64,000 nucleotides of DNA, taken from NCBI RefSeq assembly GCF_003095395.1, contig NZ_QEIJ01000004.1, positions 1 through 64,000 on the forward strand, read 5' to 3'. The translations under genes were made by a program, and so were the position numbers. Within the stretch, counting starts at the first letter, position 1, and every line of letters begins with the position of its first letter. A model generated the notes under the pieces. That model was not told the DNA's origin and ran no database searches. It saw only the letters and a list, made by a program, of their open reading frames with translations. This DNA is from Microbacterium sp. Gd 4-13. Its GTDB lineage: Bacteria > Actinomycetota > Actinomycetes > Actinomycetales > Microbacteriaceae. Of this stretch, positions 8,112-17,391 are shown piece by piece.

Positions 8112-9137
8112 TCAGACGATCGTCCGCGAAGCGATGGCGCCGCGCGGAGGCGCGGTCGTCGCGCGCGGAACCAAACGCGTCGGTAGCTCGACGTGCGTCT
8201 GCTCAGGGGCCTGTCCCGACATGAGTGCGACCAACATGGAGGCAGCCGTGGCGCCGAGCCGTTGCATCGGCTGGCGAACGGTCGTGAGGGGGATCGCGGA
8301 CTGCGACGCGTCGGGGATGTCATCGAATCCGATCACCGACAGGTCGTCGGGAACGCGGATGCCGAGCTGCTCCGCCACGCGGATGAGCCCGAGTGCCGAC
8401 ACGTCGTTCGCTGCGAAGACGGCAGTCGGCGGCCGTGCGGTCTCCAGAAGAATGCGTGCCTCGACGGCCACCGCGTCGGCGAGGTAGCTGCCGACCCGCG
8501 TGAGACGCGGATCGTGGGGGAGGCCGGCATCGGAGAGCGCTCGACGATACCCGGCTTCGCGCAGGATCGACGAGCGCAGGTCGGGGCGCCCGGCGAGGAA
8601 TCCGATGCGCGTGTGGCCGAGCTCGGCGAGATAGCTGGTCGCCTGGTGGGCGCCGGCGAAGCTGTCGGACTCGACCGTCGGGAGATCGGCGTGACCGGTG
8701 TGCGGGTCGACCGCGACGATCGGCACCTCGGTGTTCACCTCGAGCACGGTGGGGGTGACCATGATCACGCCGTCGATCAGGGTGCCGCTGAGGCGGCTGA
8801 GCGAACGCCGCTCCCACCCCTGGTCGGAGTGCTGTCGGGAGCCGCTGTAGGCGAGGAGGTCGTAATGCGTCTCGCGCAGGCCCCAGCCCACACCCTTGAG
8901 GATCTCGGCGCTGAAGGGCTCGAAGTCGGCGACGAGGACCCCGATGACCCCGGTGCGCCTCGATCTCATGCTGCTGGCCACGAGGCTCGACTCGTATCCG
9001 AGATCGGACACAGCCTGGAGCACGCGCGCGGCGGTCTCTTCGGCGACGCCGTACCGGCCGTTCACAGCCTTCGACACCGTCGCGACCGACACGCCGGCCG
9101 CCGCGGCCACGTCGTGGATCGTCGCTCGTCTTGCCAT
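8112..9137 (-). CDS. LacI-family repressor of the xylo-oligosaccharide locus
   Basis: A 341-residue regulator. The N-terminal helix-turn-helix and hinge (residues 1-60, TIHDVAAAAGVSVATVSKAV) are complete, and the rest is a periplasmic-binding-protein-like sugar sensor domain. It is divergent from a sugar ABC operon and GH3 gene, the arrangement of bxlR in Streptomyces, so it probably represses that operon until a xylo-oligosaccharide binds. TAGGAT (9146-9151, minus strand) lies 8 nt before its start, beside the candidate operators, so autoregulation is likely. Confidence 0.85.
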   Translation of the reverse strand: MARRATIHDVAAAAGVSVATVSKAVNGRYGVAEETAARVLQAVSDLGYESSLVASSMRSRRTGVIGVLVADFEPFSAEILKGVGWGLRETHYDLLAYSGSRQHSDQGWERRSLSRLSGTLIDGVIMVTPTVLEVNTEVPIVAVDPHTGHADLPTVESDSFAGAHQATSYLAELGHTRIGFLAGRPDLRSSILREAGYRRALSDAGLPHDPRLTRVGSYLADAVAVEARILLETARPPTAVFAANDVSALGLIRVAEQLGIRVPDDLSVIGFDDIPDASQSAIPLTTVRQPMQRLGATAASMLVALMSGQAPEQTHVELPTRLVPRATTAPPRGAIASRTIV

Positions 9138-9159
9138 GAGACCTGATCCTAGGACCTTT

Positions 9160-9208
9160 GAAAATGATTTCGAAAACGTTTGACGGTCTGGAATTGCTGG
9201 GTGACACT
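9160..9208 (+). promoter_or_regulatory. Promoter and LacI-type operators of the ABC operon
   Basis: Two A/T-rich inverted repeats stand out: GAAA-N4-TTTC at 9160-9171 and AAACGTTT at 9174-9181. The second overlaps a -35 box TTGACG (9180-9185); with a 17-nt spacer the -10 is GACACT (9203-9208). A bound repressor would block polymerase. The assignment to the LacI protein is inferred from position and from the GAAA/TTTC symmetry. Confidence 0.6.
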
Positions 9209-9307
9209 GGACGCGTCCGCAGGCCCTCGCACCGCATCATCGGCCCGGATAGGACCCGGCGGCTCGTCGACAGAGCCCGCACTCAACGAAGAGAACAGGT
9301 GGATCAC

Positions 9308-10594
9308 ATGAAGCTCAGCAGAATCGGGGCAGGCGTCGCCGTCGCCCTCACCGGAGCGCTCGCGCTCGCCGGATGCTCCGGAGGCGGCTCGGAGTCCGCC
9401 GACGGCAGCGTCTCGATGACCCTCTGGCACAACTCCTCGACCGGCCCCGGCCAGGAGTTCTGGGAAACGACGGTCGCCGATTTCGAAGCGGCCAACCCCG
9501 GCGTGACGATCGAGATCCAGGCACTGCAGAACGAGGAGCTCGACGGCAAACTGCAGACGGCCCTCAACTCGGGCGATGCGCCCGACCTGTTCCTCCAGCG
9601 CGGCGGCGGGAAGATGGCGGCCATGGTCGAGGCCGGTCAGGTCAAGGACCTCACCGATCTGCTCTCGGACACCGCCACCAGCGAGATCCCCGAGGCATCC
9701 TTCGGGGCCAACACGCTCGACGGCAAGGTCTACGCCATGCCGGTCGCCGTTCTCCCCGGCGGCATCTTCTACAGCCAAGACCTCTTCGACGCCGCGGGAA
9801 TCGAGGGCACGCCGGAGACGATCGACGACCTCGAAGCCGACGTCGAGGCACTCAAGGCCACCGGCGTCTCCCCGATCGCCCTCGGTGGGAAGGACGCCTG
9901 GCCGGCGGCGCACTGGTACTACTTCTTCGCGCTGCGTGCCTGCAGCCCTGAGGCAATGGCCGATGCGGCTTCGGAGATGAACTTCGACGACCCGTGCTGG
10001 CTGGATGCTGCGGAGAACCTCCAGAGCTTCGCCGACACCTCGCCGTACAACGAGGGCTTCCTCTCCACCTCCGCTCAGCAGGGCGCGGGCTCGTCGGCCG
10101 GTCTGCTGGCGAACCGCCAGGCGGGCATGGAGCTCATGGGCGCCTGGAACCCGGGTGTCATCAGCTCGCTCACGCCCGACCAGCAGCCGCTCGCGGACCT
10201 CGCCTGGTTCCCGTTCCCCGAGGTCTCCGGTGGTGACGGGGAACCCGGCTCGATCATGGGTGGTGTCGACGGGTACTCCTGCTCGGTCGATGCTCCCGAC
10301 GCGTGCGTCGACTTCCTGAACTACCTCGCGACCTCCGACGTGCAGGAGGCCTACTACAAGGCCTTCAACGCCCCGCCGGTCAACACCGTCGCCCAGGAAG
10401 CGGTCACCGAGCCCTACCTGCAGCAGATCATCGAGGCCTACAGCGCCGCGCCGTACGTGTCGCAGTGGCTCGACACGGTCTACGGGCTGAACGTGGGTAA
10501 CGCTCTCAACGTCGCCGTGGTCGACCTGCTGGCCGGACAGAGCGGACCGCAGGAGCTCGTCGACGCGGTCAACGCCGCCGCGGCGAAGGGCTAG
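9308..10594 (+). CDS. ABC sugar-binding lipoprotein
   Basis: A 428-residue extracellular solute-binding protein of family 1. The signal peptide ends in a lipobox (LAGC, Cys23). The mature protein has the MTLWHNSS start and the ligand-domain pattern of carbohydrate binding proteins. It delivers substrate to the two permeases that follow. By gene order it corresponds to BxlE, a xylobiose/xylo-oligosaccharide binder; substrate choice is inferred from the linked GH3, xylA and xylB genes. No ATPase gene is nearby, so a shared MsiK-type ATPase is expected elsewhere in the genome. Confidence 0.85.
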   Translation: MKLSRIGAGVAVALTGALALAGCSGGGSESADGSVSMTLWHNSSTGPGQEFWETTVADFEAANPGVTIEIQALQNEELDGKLQTALNSGDAPDLFLQRGGGKMAAMVEAGQVKDLTDLLSDTATSEIPEASFGANTLDGKVYAMPVAVLPGGIFYSQDLFDAAGIEGTPETIDDLEADVEALKATGVSPIALGGKDAWPAAHWYYFFALRACSPEAMADAASEMNFDDPCWLDAAENLQSFADTSPYNEGFLSTSAQQGAGSSAGLLANRQAGMELMGAWNPGVISSLTPDQQPLADLAWFPFPEVSGGDGEPGSIMGGVDGYSCSVDAPDACVDFLNYLATSDVQEAYYKAFNAPPVNTVAQEAVTEPYLQQIIEAYSAAPYVSQWLDTVYGLNVGNALNVAVVDLLAGQSGPQELVDAVNAAAAKG

Positions 10595-10604
10595 GACGCG
10601 GCGA

Positions 10605-11624
10605 ATGTACGTCCGCGACGCATCGACCACGGAGCCCCCGGCTCCCGTCGAGGTCGCGGGGCACGGCGGGGGCGACGTCACAACGTCGCTCCCGCCGGTC
10701 GGCCGACGCCGTAAGGGCATCGGCTGGGCGGGGCGCATCGAGATCGCGCTCCTCGTCGGTCCCGCGCTCCTCGTCTTCCTCGGCTTCGTCATCTTCCCCG
10801 TCGTCGCCGCCGCCTACTACGGCTTCTTCAACTGGAAGGGCTACGGGGCGCCGACCGACTTCGTCGGTTTCGACAACTACCTGATCATCCTGCAGGACAC
10901 GAACTTCCACGAAGCCCTGGGGCACAATGCCTTCATCGTGGTCGCCTCCCTCGTCCTGCAGGGGCCGGTGGCGCTCATCCTCGCGCTTCTGCTGAACCGC
11001 CGGATGCGCGGGCAGTCCATCATCCGCGTGCTCATCTTCGTCCCCTACGTCATCGCTGAAGTCGTGGTCGGGGTCGGGTGGAGCCTCATGCTCCAGCAGA
11101 ACGGCGCGTTGAACGGTCTGCTCGAGAACCTCGGTCTGAGCAGCCTGGAGCAGGACTGGCTCGCCAACCCGTCGATCGCCATCTGGACGCTGATGGTCAT
11201 CATCACGTGGAAGTACGTCGGCTTCGCCGTCATCCTCTTCCTCGCCGGCCTCCAGGGCATCCCCGAGGAACTGTCGGAGGCGGCCGCGATCGACGGCGCG
11301 TCGTACTGGCAGATCCAGTGGCGCATCACGCTGCCGCTTCTCGGACCGACACTGCGCATCTGGGCGTTCCTGTCGATCATCGGCTCACTGCAGCTGTTCG
11401 ATCTCGTCTACATCATCTGGGGCCAGTACGTGGCCTCCACGGCGGGCACGTCCACGATGGCGACCTACATGGTCTCCGAGGGGCGCAACGCCGGCAACTA
11501 CGGCTACGGCAACGCCGTCGCCGTCGTCATCTTCGTGATCTCGCTCGTCGTCGCGCTGATCTATCAGCGCTTCGTACTGCGGCGCGACACGCAGGGCGCA
11601 CTGACCGGAGGGAAACGCCGATGA
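10605..11624 (+). CDS. ABC sugar permease, first subunit
   Basis: A 339-residue inner-membrane permease of the MalF/UgpA type with six membrane helices after a cytoplasmic N-terminal stretch of about 45 residues. The EAA loop that docks the ATPase is visible (EELSEAAAIDGASYWQIQW, about residues 222-240). It starts 10 nt after the binding-protein gene and overlaps the second permease by 4 nt. Confidence 0.85.
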   Translation: MYVRDASTTEPPAPVEVAGHGGGDVTTSLPPVGRRRKGIGWAGRIEIALLVGPALLVFLGFVIFPVVAAAYYGFFNWKGYGAPTDFVGFDNYLIILQDTNFHEALGHNAFIVVASLVLQGPVALILALLLNRRMRGQSIIRVLIFVPYVIAEVVVGVGWSLMLQQNGALNGLLENLGLSSLEQDWLANPSIAIWTLMVIITWKYVGFAVILFLAGLQGIPEELSEAAAIDGASYWQIQWRITLPLLGPTLRIWAFLSIIGSLQLFDLVYIIWGQYVASTAGTSTMATYMVSEGRNAGNYGYGNAVAVVIFVISLVVALIYQRFVLRRDTQGALTGGKRR

Positions 11625-12502
11625 GCACTGCGACAGCCGTTGTGACAACGCGCACCGGCGCGCGGAAGACCCGCGACCGCCCGAAGCTCCCCTGGGGAAA
11701 CCCGCTCGTCTACTTCCTCGCGCTCGCGGTGATCGCGCTGCTCCTGGCACCCGTCGCCTACATCGTGCTCGGCGGATTCCGCTCGAACTCGCAGATCACC
11801 ACCGACCCGGCGGGATTCCCCGGGCCGTGGCTCGTGGAGAACTATCTCAGCGTGCTGCAGGGCGGGATCTTCTGGCGACAGGTGCTCAACTCCGCCATCG
11901 CCGCGCTGGCGACGACGGCCGGCGCGGTGATCCTCGGCCTCATGGCGAGTTACGTGCTCGCACGGTACCGATTCCGCGGGCGCGGAGTGCTCTACGCGCT
12001 CTTCGCCGCCGGCCTGATGTTCCCGATCACGGTGGCGATCACGCCGCTGTACATCGTGGTGCGCAACCTCGGACTGATGAATTCGCTGCCCGGGGTGATC
12101 CTGCCGCAGATCGCGTTCGCGCTGCCGACGACGATCATCATCCTCGTGCCGTTCCTCCGGGCCATCCCCGACGAGATCGAGGAGGCCGCCTTCATCGACG
12201 GAGCGAGCCGCATCGGATTCTTCTGGCGCATGGTCATCCCGCTGTCGATGCCGGGCGTCATCACCACCGGCATCCTCGCGTTCATCGGCAGCTGGAACAG
12301 CTACCTGCTGCCGCTGTTCATCTTGAACAACGAGGCGACATTCACCCTGCCGTTGGGGGTACAGGCGTTCTCGTCGCAGTACTCCGTCGACACCGCCCGA
12401 GTGCTCGCCTTCACCTCGCTGTCGATGATCCCGGCGCTGGTGTTCTTCAGCCTGTTCGAGCGCCGCATCGTCGGCGGACTGACCGGCGCGGTCAAGGGCT
12501 GA
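11621..12502 (+). CDS. ABC sugar permease, second subunit
   Basis: A 293-residue permease of the MalG/UgpE type with six membrane helices. The EAA loop reads DEIEEAAFIDGASRIGFFW (about residues 187-205). Its ATG overlaps the stop of the first permease (ATGA), so the pair is translationally coupled; GGAGGG (11608-11613) is the ribosome binding site. Confidence 0.85.
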   Translation: MSTATAVVTTRTGARKTRDRPKLPWGNPLVYFLALAVIALLLAPVAYIVLGGFRSNSQITTDPAGFPGPWLVENYLSVLQGGIFWRQVLNSAIAALATTAGAVILGLMASYVLARYRFRGRGVLYALFAAGLMFPITVAITPLYIVVRNLGLMNSLPGVILPQIAFALPTTIIILVPFLRAIPDEIEEAAFIDGASRIGFFWRMVIPLSMPGVITTGILAFIGSWNSYLLPLFILNNEATFTLPLGVQAFSSQYSVDTARVLAFTSLSMIPALVFFSLFERRIVGGLTGAVKG

Positions 12503-12513
12503 GAGGGCTCGCA

Positions 12514-14811
12514 GTGATAGATCCGACGAATTCCGGCCCTTCGCCGCGCGTGCGCGCGCTGTGGGCGCAGATGACACTCGATGAGAAGCTCGCCCAGCTG
12601 GTGGGATTCTGGGTCGACCAGGGCGACGAGGTCGTCGCGCCGATGGCGGGCGAGATGGCCACGGCCACGACATACGCCGATGCCACCGTGCACGGCCTGG
12701 GGCACCTCACACGCGTCTACGGCACACGACCGGTCGACCCGGTCGAGCGCGCCGCGTGGCTGTGGGGGGAGCAGAGGCGGCTGAAGACCGAGACGCGCCT
12801 GGGGATCCCCGCACTCGTGCACGAGGAGTGCCTGACGGGGCTCGCGGCGTGGAAGGCCGCGACCTTCCCGACGCCGCTCGCGTGGGGTGCCGCGTTCGAC
12901 CCCGACCTCGTCGAGGAGATGGGGCGCGCGATCGGTGAATCTATGCGGGAGCTGGGGATCCACCAGGGCCTCGCGCCCGTGCTCGACGTCGTGCGCGATC
13001 CCCGGTGGGGGCGGGTAGACGAGTGCATCGGCGAAGACCCCTACCTCGTCGGAACGGTGGGATCCGCGTACGTGCGCGGGCTGCAGAGCACCGGTGTGCA
13101 TGCCACGCTCAAGCACTTCGTGGGGTACTCGGCGTCGCAGGCGGGGCGCAATCATGCCCCGGTGCACGCCGGTGCTCGGGAGATCGCCGACGTCTTCCTC
13201 CCGCCGTTCGAGATGGCGATCCGCGACGGCGGGGCGCGGTCGGTCATGAACTCCTACGCCGAGATCGATGGCGAGCCCGTCGGAGCCACCCCTCGTTACC
13301 TCGAGGGAATCCTTCGCGAGCAGTGGGGTTTCGACGGCGTCGTCGTGTCGGACTACTTCTCGGTGGCATTCCTGCACTCGATGCACGCGGTCGCCGCCGA
13401 CCTCGGCGCTGCCGCCGAGCTCGCCCTCCGGGCCGGCATCGACGTCGAGCTGCCCACCGGCGACGCGTTCCTCGCGCCGCTCGCGGAGGGCGTGCGCTCG
13501 GGGCGGATCGATGAGGCGCTCGTCGACCGGGCGGTGATGCGCGTACTCACGCAGAAGGAGCAGCTCGGCCTGCTCGACGAGACCTTCGCCGATCCTCCGA
13601 GCTTTGTCGACCTCGACACCCCGGATCACCGCGACATCGCCCGACGCCTCGCCGAGGAGTCGGTCGTGCTGCTCGCCAATGACGGCACGCTACCCGTGAC
13701 CGGGCCGCGGCGGGTCGCCGTCATCGGCCCGAACGCGGCAGCATCCGAACCCCTGATGGGCTGCTACTCGTTCGTCAACCACGTGCTCGCCCATCACCCG
13801 GGCACCCCTCTCGGCATCGAGATCCCGACCGTGCTCGACGCCCTGCGGCTCGAGTTCGCCGGCGCGGAGATCGCCTCGGCGGTCGGATGCGATGTCGAGG
13901 GCACCGATCGAGCGGGCTTCGCCGAGGCCGAGAAGATCGCGCGCGAGGCCGACATCGCGATCGTCGTCGTCGGCGACCGGGCCGGGCTCTTCGGCCGCGG
14001 AACCGTCGGTGAGGGCAACGATCGCGAGAGCCTCGACCTGCCGGGGCTGCAGCGAGAGCTGGTCGAGACGCTCGTCGCCACCGGAACGCCGGTGGTCGCG
14101 GTGCTGCTCACCGGCCGCCCGTATGCCATCGACTGGGCGTTCAGCGGCGACCGCCGCCCTGCCGCCGTGCTGCAGGCGTTCTTCCCCGGGGAGGCAGGAG
14201 GCGAGGCCATCGCCGCGGTTCTGTCGGGGCGTGTGAACCCGTCGGGGCATCTGCCGGTGTCGCTGCCGCGCTCAGCCGGTGCGCAGCCGTTCAGCTACCT
14301 GCATCCGATCCTCGGCGGAGACTCGGAGATCACCAGCGCCGCCAGCTCGCCGACGCTGCCGTTCGGTCACGGCCTCGGCTACACCACGTTCGAGCGACGT
14401 GATCTCAGCGTCGACGACGAGGTGCGGGCCGGGGCGTCGTTCTCGGCCGCGGTGACGGTGCGCAACACGGGGTCCGTCACGGGCACCGAGCTGGTGCAGC
14501 TCTACGCGCGCGATCTGTTCGCGAGCGTCACCCGTCCCGTGGCGCAGCTCATCGGCTACCGGCGCGTGGAGCTCGCCCCGGGAGAGGAGGTGCGGGTCGT
14601 GTTCGAGGTTCCCACGACGCGTCTCGCCTTCAGCGATGCGTCGATGCGCCGCATCGTCGAGCCCGGTGAGGTCGAGCTGTGGGTCGGGCCCTCGTGCGTC
14701 GAGAAGGAGGCGACCGCCCTGCTGGCCATCGTCGGCGACGTGCACGAGGTCGCGCCGACCGATGCGCGGCTGGTGGTCGCCCGCGTCGATCGGGTGTCGG
14801 TGTCGGTCTGA
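12514..14811 (+). CDS. Glycoside hydrolase family 3, probable beta-xylosidase
   Basis: A 765-residue GH3 enzyme with the N-terminal barrel, the alpha/beta sandwich domain and a C-terminal fibronectin-like domain. The nucleophile is Asp280 in VVVSDY; the substrate-binding motif KHFVGYSASQAGRNHAP lies ahead of it. There is no signal peptide, so it acts in the cytoplasm on imported oligosaccharide. Position after the ABC genes matches bxlA, a beta-xylosidase; beta-glucosidase activity cannot be excluded from sequence. The GTG start at 12514 is 11 nt after the permease stop, with GAGAGGG upstream. Confidence 0.83.
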   Translation: MIDPTNSGPSPRVRALWAQMTLDEKLAQLVGFWVDQGDEVVAPMAGEMATATTYADATVHGLGHLTRVYGTRPVDPVERAAWLWGEQRRLKTETRLGIPALVHEECLTGLAAWKAATFPTPLAWGAAFDPDLVEEMGRAIGESMRELGIHQGLAPVLDVVRDPRWGRVDECIGEDPYLVGTVGSAYVRGLQSTGVHATLKHFVGYSASQAGRNHAPVHAGAREIADVFLPPFEMAIRDGGARSVMNSYAEIDGEPVGATPRYLEGILREQWGFDGVVVSDYFSVAFLHSMHAVAADLGAAAELALRAGIDVELPTGDAFLAPLAEGVRSGRIDEALVDRAVMRVLTQKEQLGLLDETFADPPSFVDLDTPDHRDIARRLAEESVVLLANDGTLPVTGPRRVAVIGPNAAASEPLMGCYSFVNHVLAHHPGTPLGIEIPTVLDALRLEFAGAEIASAVGCDVEGTDRAGFAEAEKIAREADIAIVVVGDRAGLFGRGTVGEGNDRESLDLPGLQRELVETLVATGTPVVAVLLTGRPYAIDWAFSGDRRPAAVLQAFFPGEAGGEAIAAVLSGRVNPSGHLPVSLPRSAGAQPFSYLHPILGGDSEITSAASSPTLPFGHGLGYTTFERRDLSVDDEVRAGASFSAAVTVRNTGSVTGTELVQLYARDLFASVTRPVAQLIGYRRVELAPGEEVRVVFEVPTTRLAFSDASMRRIVEPGEVELWVGPSCVEKEATALLAIVGDVHEVAPTDARLVVARVDRVSVSV

Positions 14812-14818
14812 GCCGGAT

Positions 14819-15979
14819 TCAGGCGGGCGAGGGGGCGCGCAGGAGCTCGGCGAAGGCGATCTCGGCGGCGCCGATGAGCAGGCGGTCCTCGGCGAGCACC
14901 GCGAGCCGCAGCTCGAGCGCATCGGCCACGCCGGGCATCGACTGCGCCCGCACACCCTCGACGAGGGAAGGAATCGCGTCGGCGGCGATCGTCGCCAGGA
15001 ACCCGCCGAGCACCACCACGGCCGGGTTCAAGACGTTGACGGCGTTGGCGAGGGCGGTGACGAGGATGCGGCGTTGCCGCGCGACCTCTTCGGCCACGCC
15101 GGGCTCCGTCGCCGAGGCGAGGGCAGCGGCGAGCGTCGGCTCATCGGAGCTCTCCAGGCCCACCGCGGCGAGCAGCCGCGAACGGCTGACCTCGTCTTCG
15201 AGCACACCCTCCGTCGCGCGGCGGTCGGCACCGGCGGCGGGACGGTTCTGGCCGAACTCTCCCGCATAGCCGCCGGCGCCGCCGACGGGAACCCCGTGGA
15301 CGATCAGGCCGCCGCCGATGCCGCTCGCTCCGCCGTTGAGGTAGATGACGTCGTCGGCCCCTCGGGCGGCGCCGAAGAGGTGCTCGGCCAGTGCTCCGAG
15401 GCTCGCGTCGTTGCCGACCGCGGTGTGCAGGCCCGTCGCTTCGGCGACGAGGTCGCGCAGCGGCGCGTCGGTCCAGCCGAGGTGCGGGGCGATCCGCACG
15501 AGTCCGTCGGCGGAGCGCACGAGCCCCGGCACGGCGAGCCCGATGCCCTCGATACGGCTGTCGCGGAGTGCGCCGGTGCGCCACCCGCCGAGGTGCGTGG
15601 CGACGAGGGCGGCGGTCTCCTCGGGCGTGGGAGGCCCCGCGGTCTCGATACGGTCGCGCGCGACGACGCGGCGGTCGAGACCGACGGCGGCGATCGTCGT
15701 CGCGTCGACCTCGGGGTGGACCGCGATCGCGACGACGCGGCCGTCGGGGGCCACGACGGGGGAGGGGCGCCCGACACGGCCGAGCGAGTCGGGAGCGCGC
15801 TCCTCGACGAGGCCCGCATCGACGAGTTCGCCGACGAGCGCGGCGATCGTGGAGCGGTTCAGCCCGGTCGCCTCGGTGAGCGCGGCACGCGATCGCGGCC
15901 CGTCGACGTGCACGAGGCGGAGGATGCGGGACAGATTGGCGCGCCGAACGCCGTCGCCCCTCGCTGCCGCTTCGCTCAC
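14819..15979 (-). CDS. ROK-family regulator (XylR-like)
   Basis: A 386-residue repressor of the ROK family. The N-terminal winged helix-turn-helix (about residues 12-65, SRAALTEATGLNRSTIAALVGEL) is followed by a sugar-kinase-like sensor domain with GGASGIGGGLI. The zinc-binding cysteine cluster of most ROK kinases is missing, so it is a regulator and not a kinase. It is divergent from xylA and probably represses xylAB until xylose binds. CACAGT (15986-15991, minus strand) lies 6 nt before the GTG start, suggesting a leaderless mRNA. Confidence 0.83.
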   Translation of the reverse strand: MSEAAARGDGVRRANLSRILRLVHVDGPRSRAALTEATGLNRSTIAALVGELVDAGLVEERAPDSLGRVGRPSPVVAPDGRVVAIAVHPEVDATTIAAVGLDRRVVARDRIETAGPPTPEETAALVATHLGGWRTGALRDSRIEGIGLAVPGLVRSADGLVRIAPHLGWTDAPLRDLVAEATGLHTAVGNDASLGALAEHLFGAARGADDVIYLNGGASGIGGGLIVHGVPVGGAGGYAGEFGQNRPAAGADRRATEGVLEDEVSRSRLLAAVGLESSDEPTLAAALASATEPGVAEEVARQRRILVTALANAVNVLNPAVVVLGGFLATIAADAIPSLVEGVRAQSMPGVADALELRLAVLAEDRLLIGAAEIAFAELLRAPSPA

Positions 15980-16017
15980 GTCTCTACTGTGCCAGAGGAC
16001 AGACGCCGCGCCGGCAC

Positions 16018-16061
16018 TGGACGCGGTCGGTCGTATGGATTAGGTTGTTAAGGCCAACATA
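16018..16061 (+). promoter_or_regulatory. xylA promoter with inverted-repeat operator
   Basis: TAGGTTG (16041-16047) and CAACATA (16055-16061) form an inverted repeat with a 7-nt spacer, matching at 6 of 7 positions. The left half is also the -10 box (TAGGTT); 17 nt upstream is TGGACG (16018-16023) as a -35 box. The site is in the ROK/xylA divergent gap and is the likely XylR-type operator. Confidence 0.6.
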
Positions 16062-16088
16062 TTTGTTCGAGGTCGAGCAGGAGCCCCC

Positions 16089-17279
16089 ATGACCACCCCC
16101 ACCCGCGCTGACAAGTTCTCCTTCGGTCTCTGGACCGTCGGCTACAACGGAACCGACCCCTTCGGCGGTCCCACCCGCCCTGCCCTCGACGTGGTGCACG
16201 CCGTGGAGAAGCTCGCCGAACTGGGCGCCTACGGCCTCACGTTCCACGACGACGACCTGTTCGCGTTCGGATCGACCGACGCCGAGCGCCAGACGCAGAT
16301 CGACCGCCTCAAGGGCGCGCTCTCCGACACCGGCCTCATCGTCCCGATGGTCACGACCAACCTCTTCAGCGCCCCGGTCTTCAAGGACGGCGGCTTCACC
16401 TCCAACGACCGCGACGTGCGTCGCTACGCCCTGCGCAAGGTCTTCCGCCAGCTCGACCTCGGCGCCGAGCTCGGCGCGAAGACGTTCGTCATGTGGGGCG
16501 GCCGCGAGGGCGCCGAGTACGACTCGGCCAAGGACATCCGTGCCGCTCTCGAGCGCTACCGCGAGGCCGTGAACCTCCTCGGCGACTACGTCACCGACAA
16601 GGGGTACGACATCCGGTTCGCGATCGAGCCCAAGCCCAACGAGCCCCGCGGAGACATCCTTCTGCCGACGCTCGGCCACGCGATCGCCTTCATCGACTCG
16701 CTCGAGCGCCCCGAGCTGGTCGGCGTCAACCCCGAGGTCGGCCACGAGCAGATGGCCGGGCTCAACTTCTCCGCCGGCATCGCTCAGGCGCTGTACCACG
16801 GCAAGCTCTTCCACATCGACCTCAACGGCCAGCGCGGCATCAAGTACGACCAGGACCTCGTCTTCGGCCACGGCGACCTGCACAACGCGTTCGCGCTGGT
16901 CGACCTGCTCGAGAACGGCGGCCCGGGCGGCGTCCCCGCCTACGACGGCCCGCGCCACTTCGACTACAAGCCCAGCCGCACCGAGGACGAGACGGGCGTG
17001 TGGGACTCGGCCAAGGCGAACATGCACACCTACCTGCTGCTGAAGGAGCGCGCCGCGGCCTTCCGCGCCGACCCCGAAGTGCAGGAGGCGCTCGCCGCCG
17101 CGAAGGTCGCCGAGCTGTCGCAGCCCACCCTCAACGAGGGCGAGACCTACGACGACTTCCTCGCCGACCGCTCGGCGTACGAGGACTTCGACGCCGATGC
17201 GTACCTCGGCGGACACGGCTTCGGCTTCGTGCGCCTGCAGCAGCTCGCGACCGAGCACCTGCTCGGCGCCCGCGGCTGA
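16089..17279 (+). CDS. xylA: Xylose isomerase
   Basis: A 396-residue cytoplasmic enzyme converting D-xylose to D-xylulose. It is a TIM barrel of the shorter (class I) type typical of Actinobacteria. The family signature [10 protein letters not shown] (about residues 137-146) is complete, as are the metal-binding segments [11 protein letters not shown] and the GHEQMAG histidine. The ribosome binding site CAGGAG (16077-16082) fixes the start. It is followed by xylB. Confidence 0.95.
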   Translation: MTTPTRADKFSFGLWTVGYNGTDPFGGPTRPALDVVHAVEKLAELGAYGLTFHDDDLFAFGSTDAERQTQIDRLKGALSDTGLIVPMVTTNLFSAPVFKDGGFTSNDRDVRRYALRKVFRQLDLGAELGAKTFVMWGGREGAEYDSAKDIRAALERYREAVNLLGDYVTDKGYDIRFAIEPKPNEPRGDILLPTLGHAIAFIDSLERPELVGVNPEVGHEQMAGLNFSAGIAQALYHGKLFHIDLNGQRGIKYDQDLVFGHGDLHNAFALVDLLENGGPGGVPAYDGPRHFDYKPSRTEDETGVWDSAKANMHTYLLLKERAAAFRADPEVQEALAAAKVAELSQPTLNEGETYDDFLADRSAYEDFDADAYLGGHGFGFVRLQQLATEHLLGARG

Positions 17280-17302
17280 CGCAGCATCCGCCACCCATCG
17301 AG

Positions 17303-17352
17303 AGTCCAAGACACCCGGGCGCGACCATCGCGCCGCCCGGGTGTCTTGGACT
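17303..17352. repeat. Strong intercistronic hairpin between xylA and xylB
   Basis: An approximately 19-bp stem (from 17303 with pairing to 17352) with a loop around GACCATCGC. It has only a short T stretch after it, so it could be a terminator, an mRNA stabiliser that sets the xylA:xylB ratio, or a member of an intergenic palindrome family. Confidence 0.7.
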
Positions 17353-17391
17353 TTCACTTGAGAAGTTCGACGTGAACAGAAGGAGAGCGCG

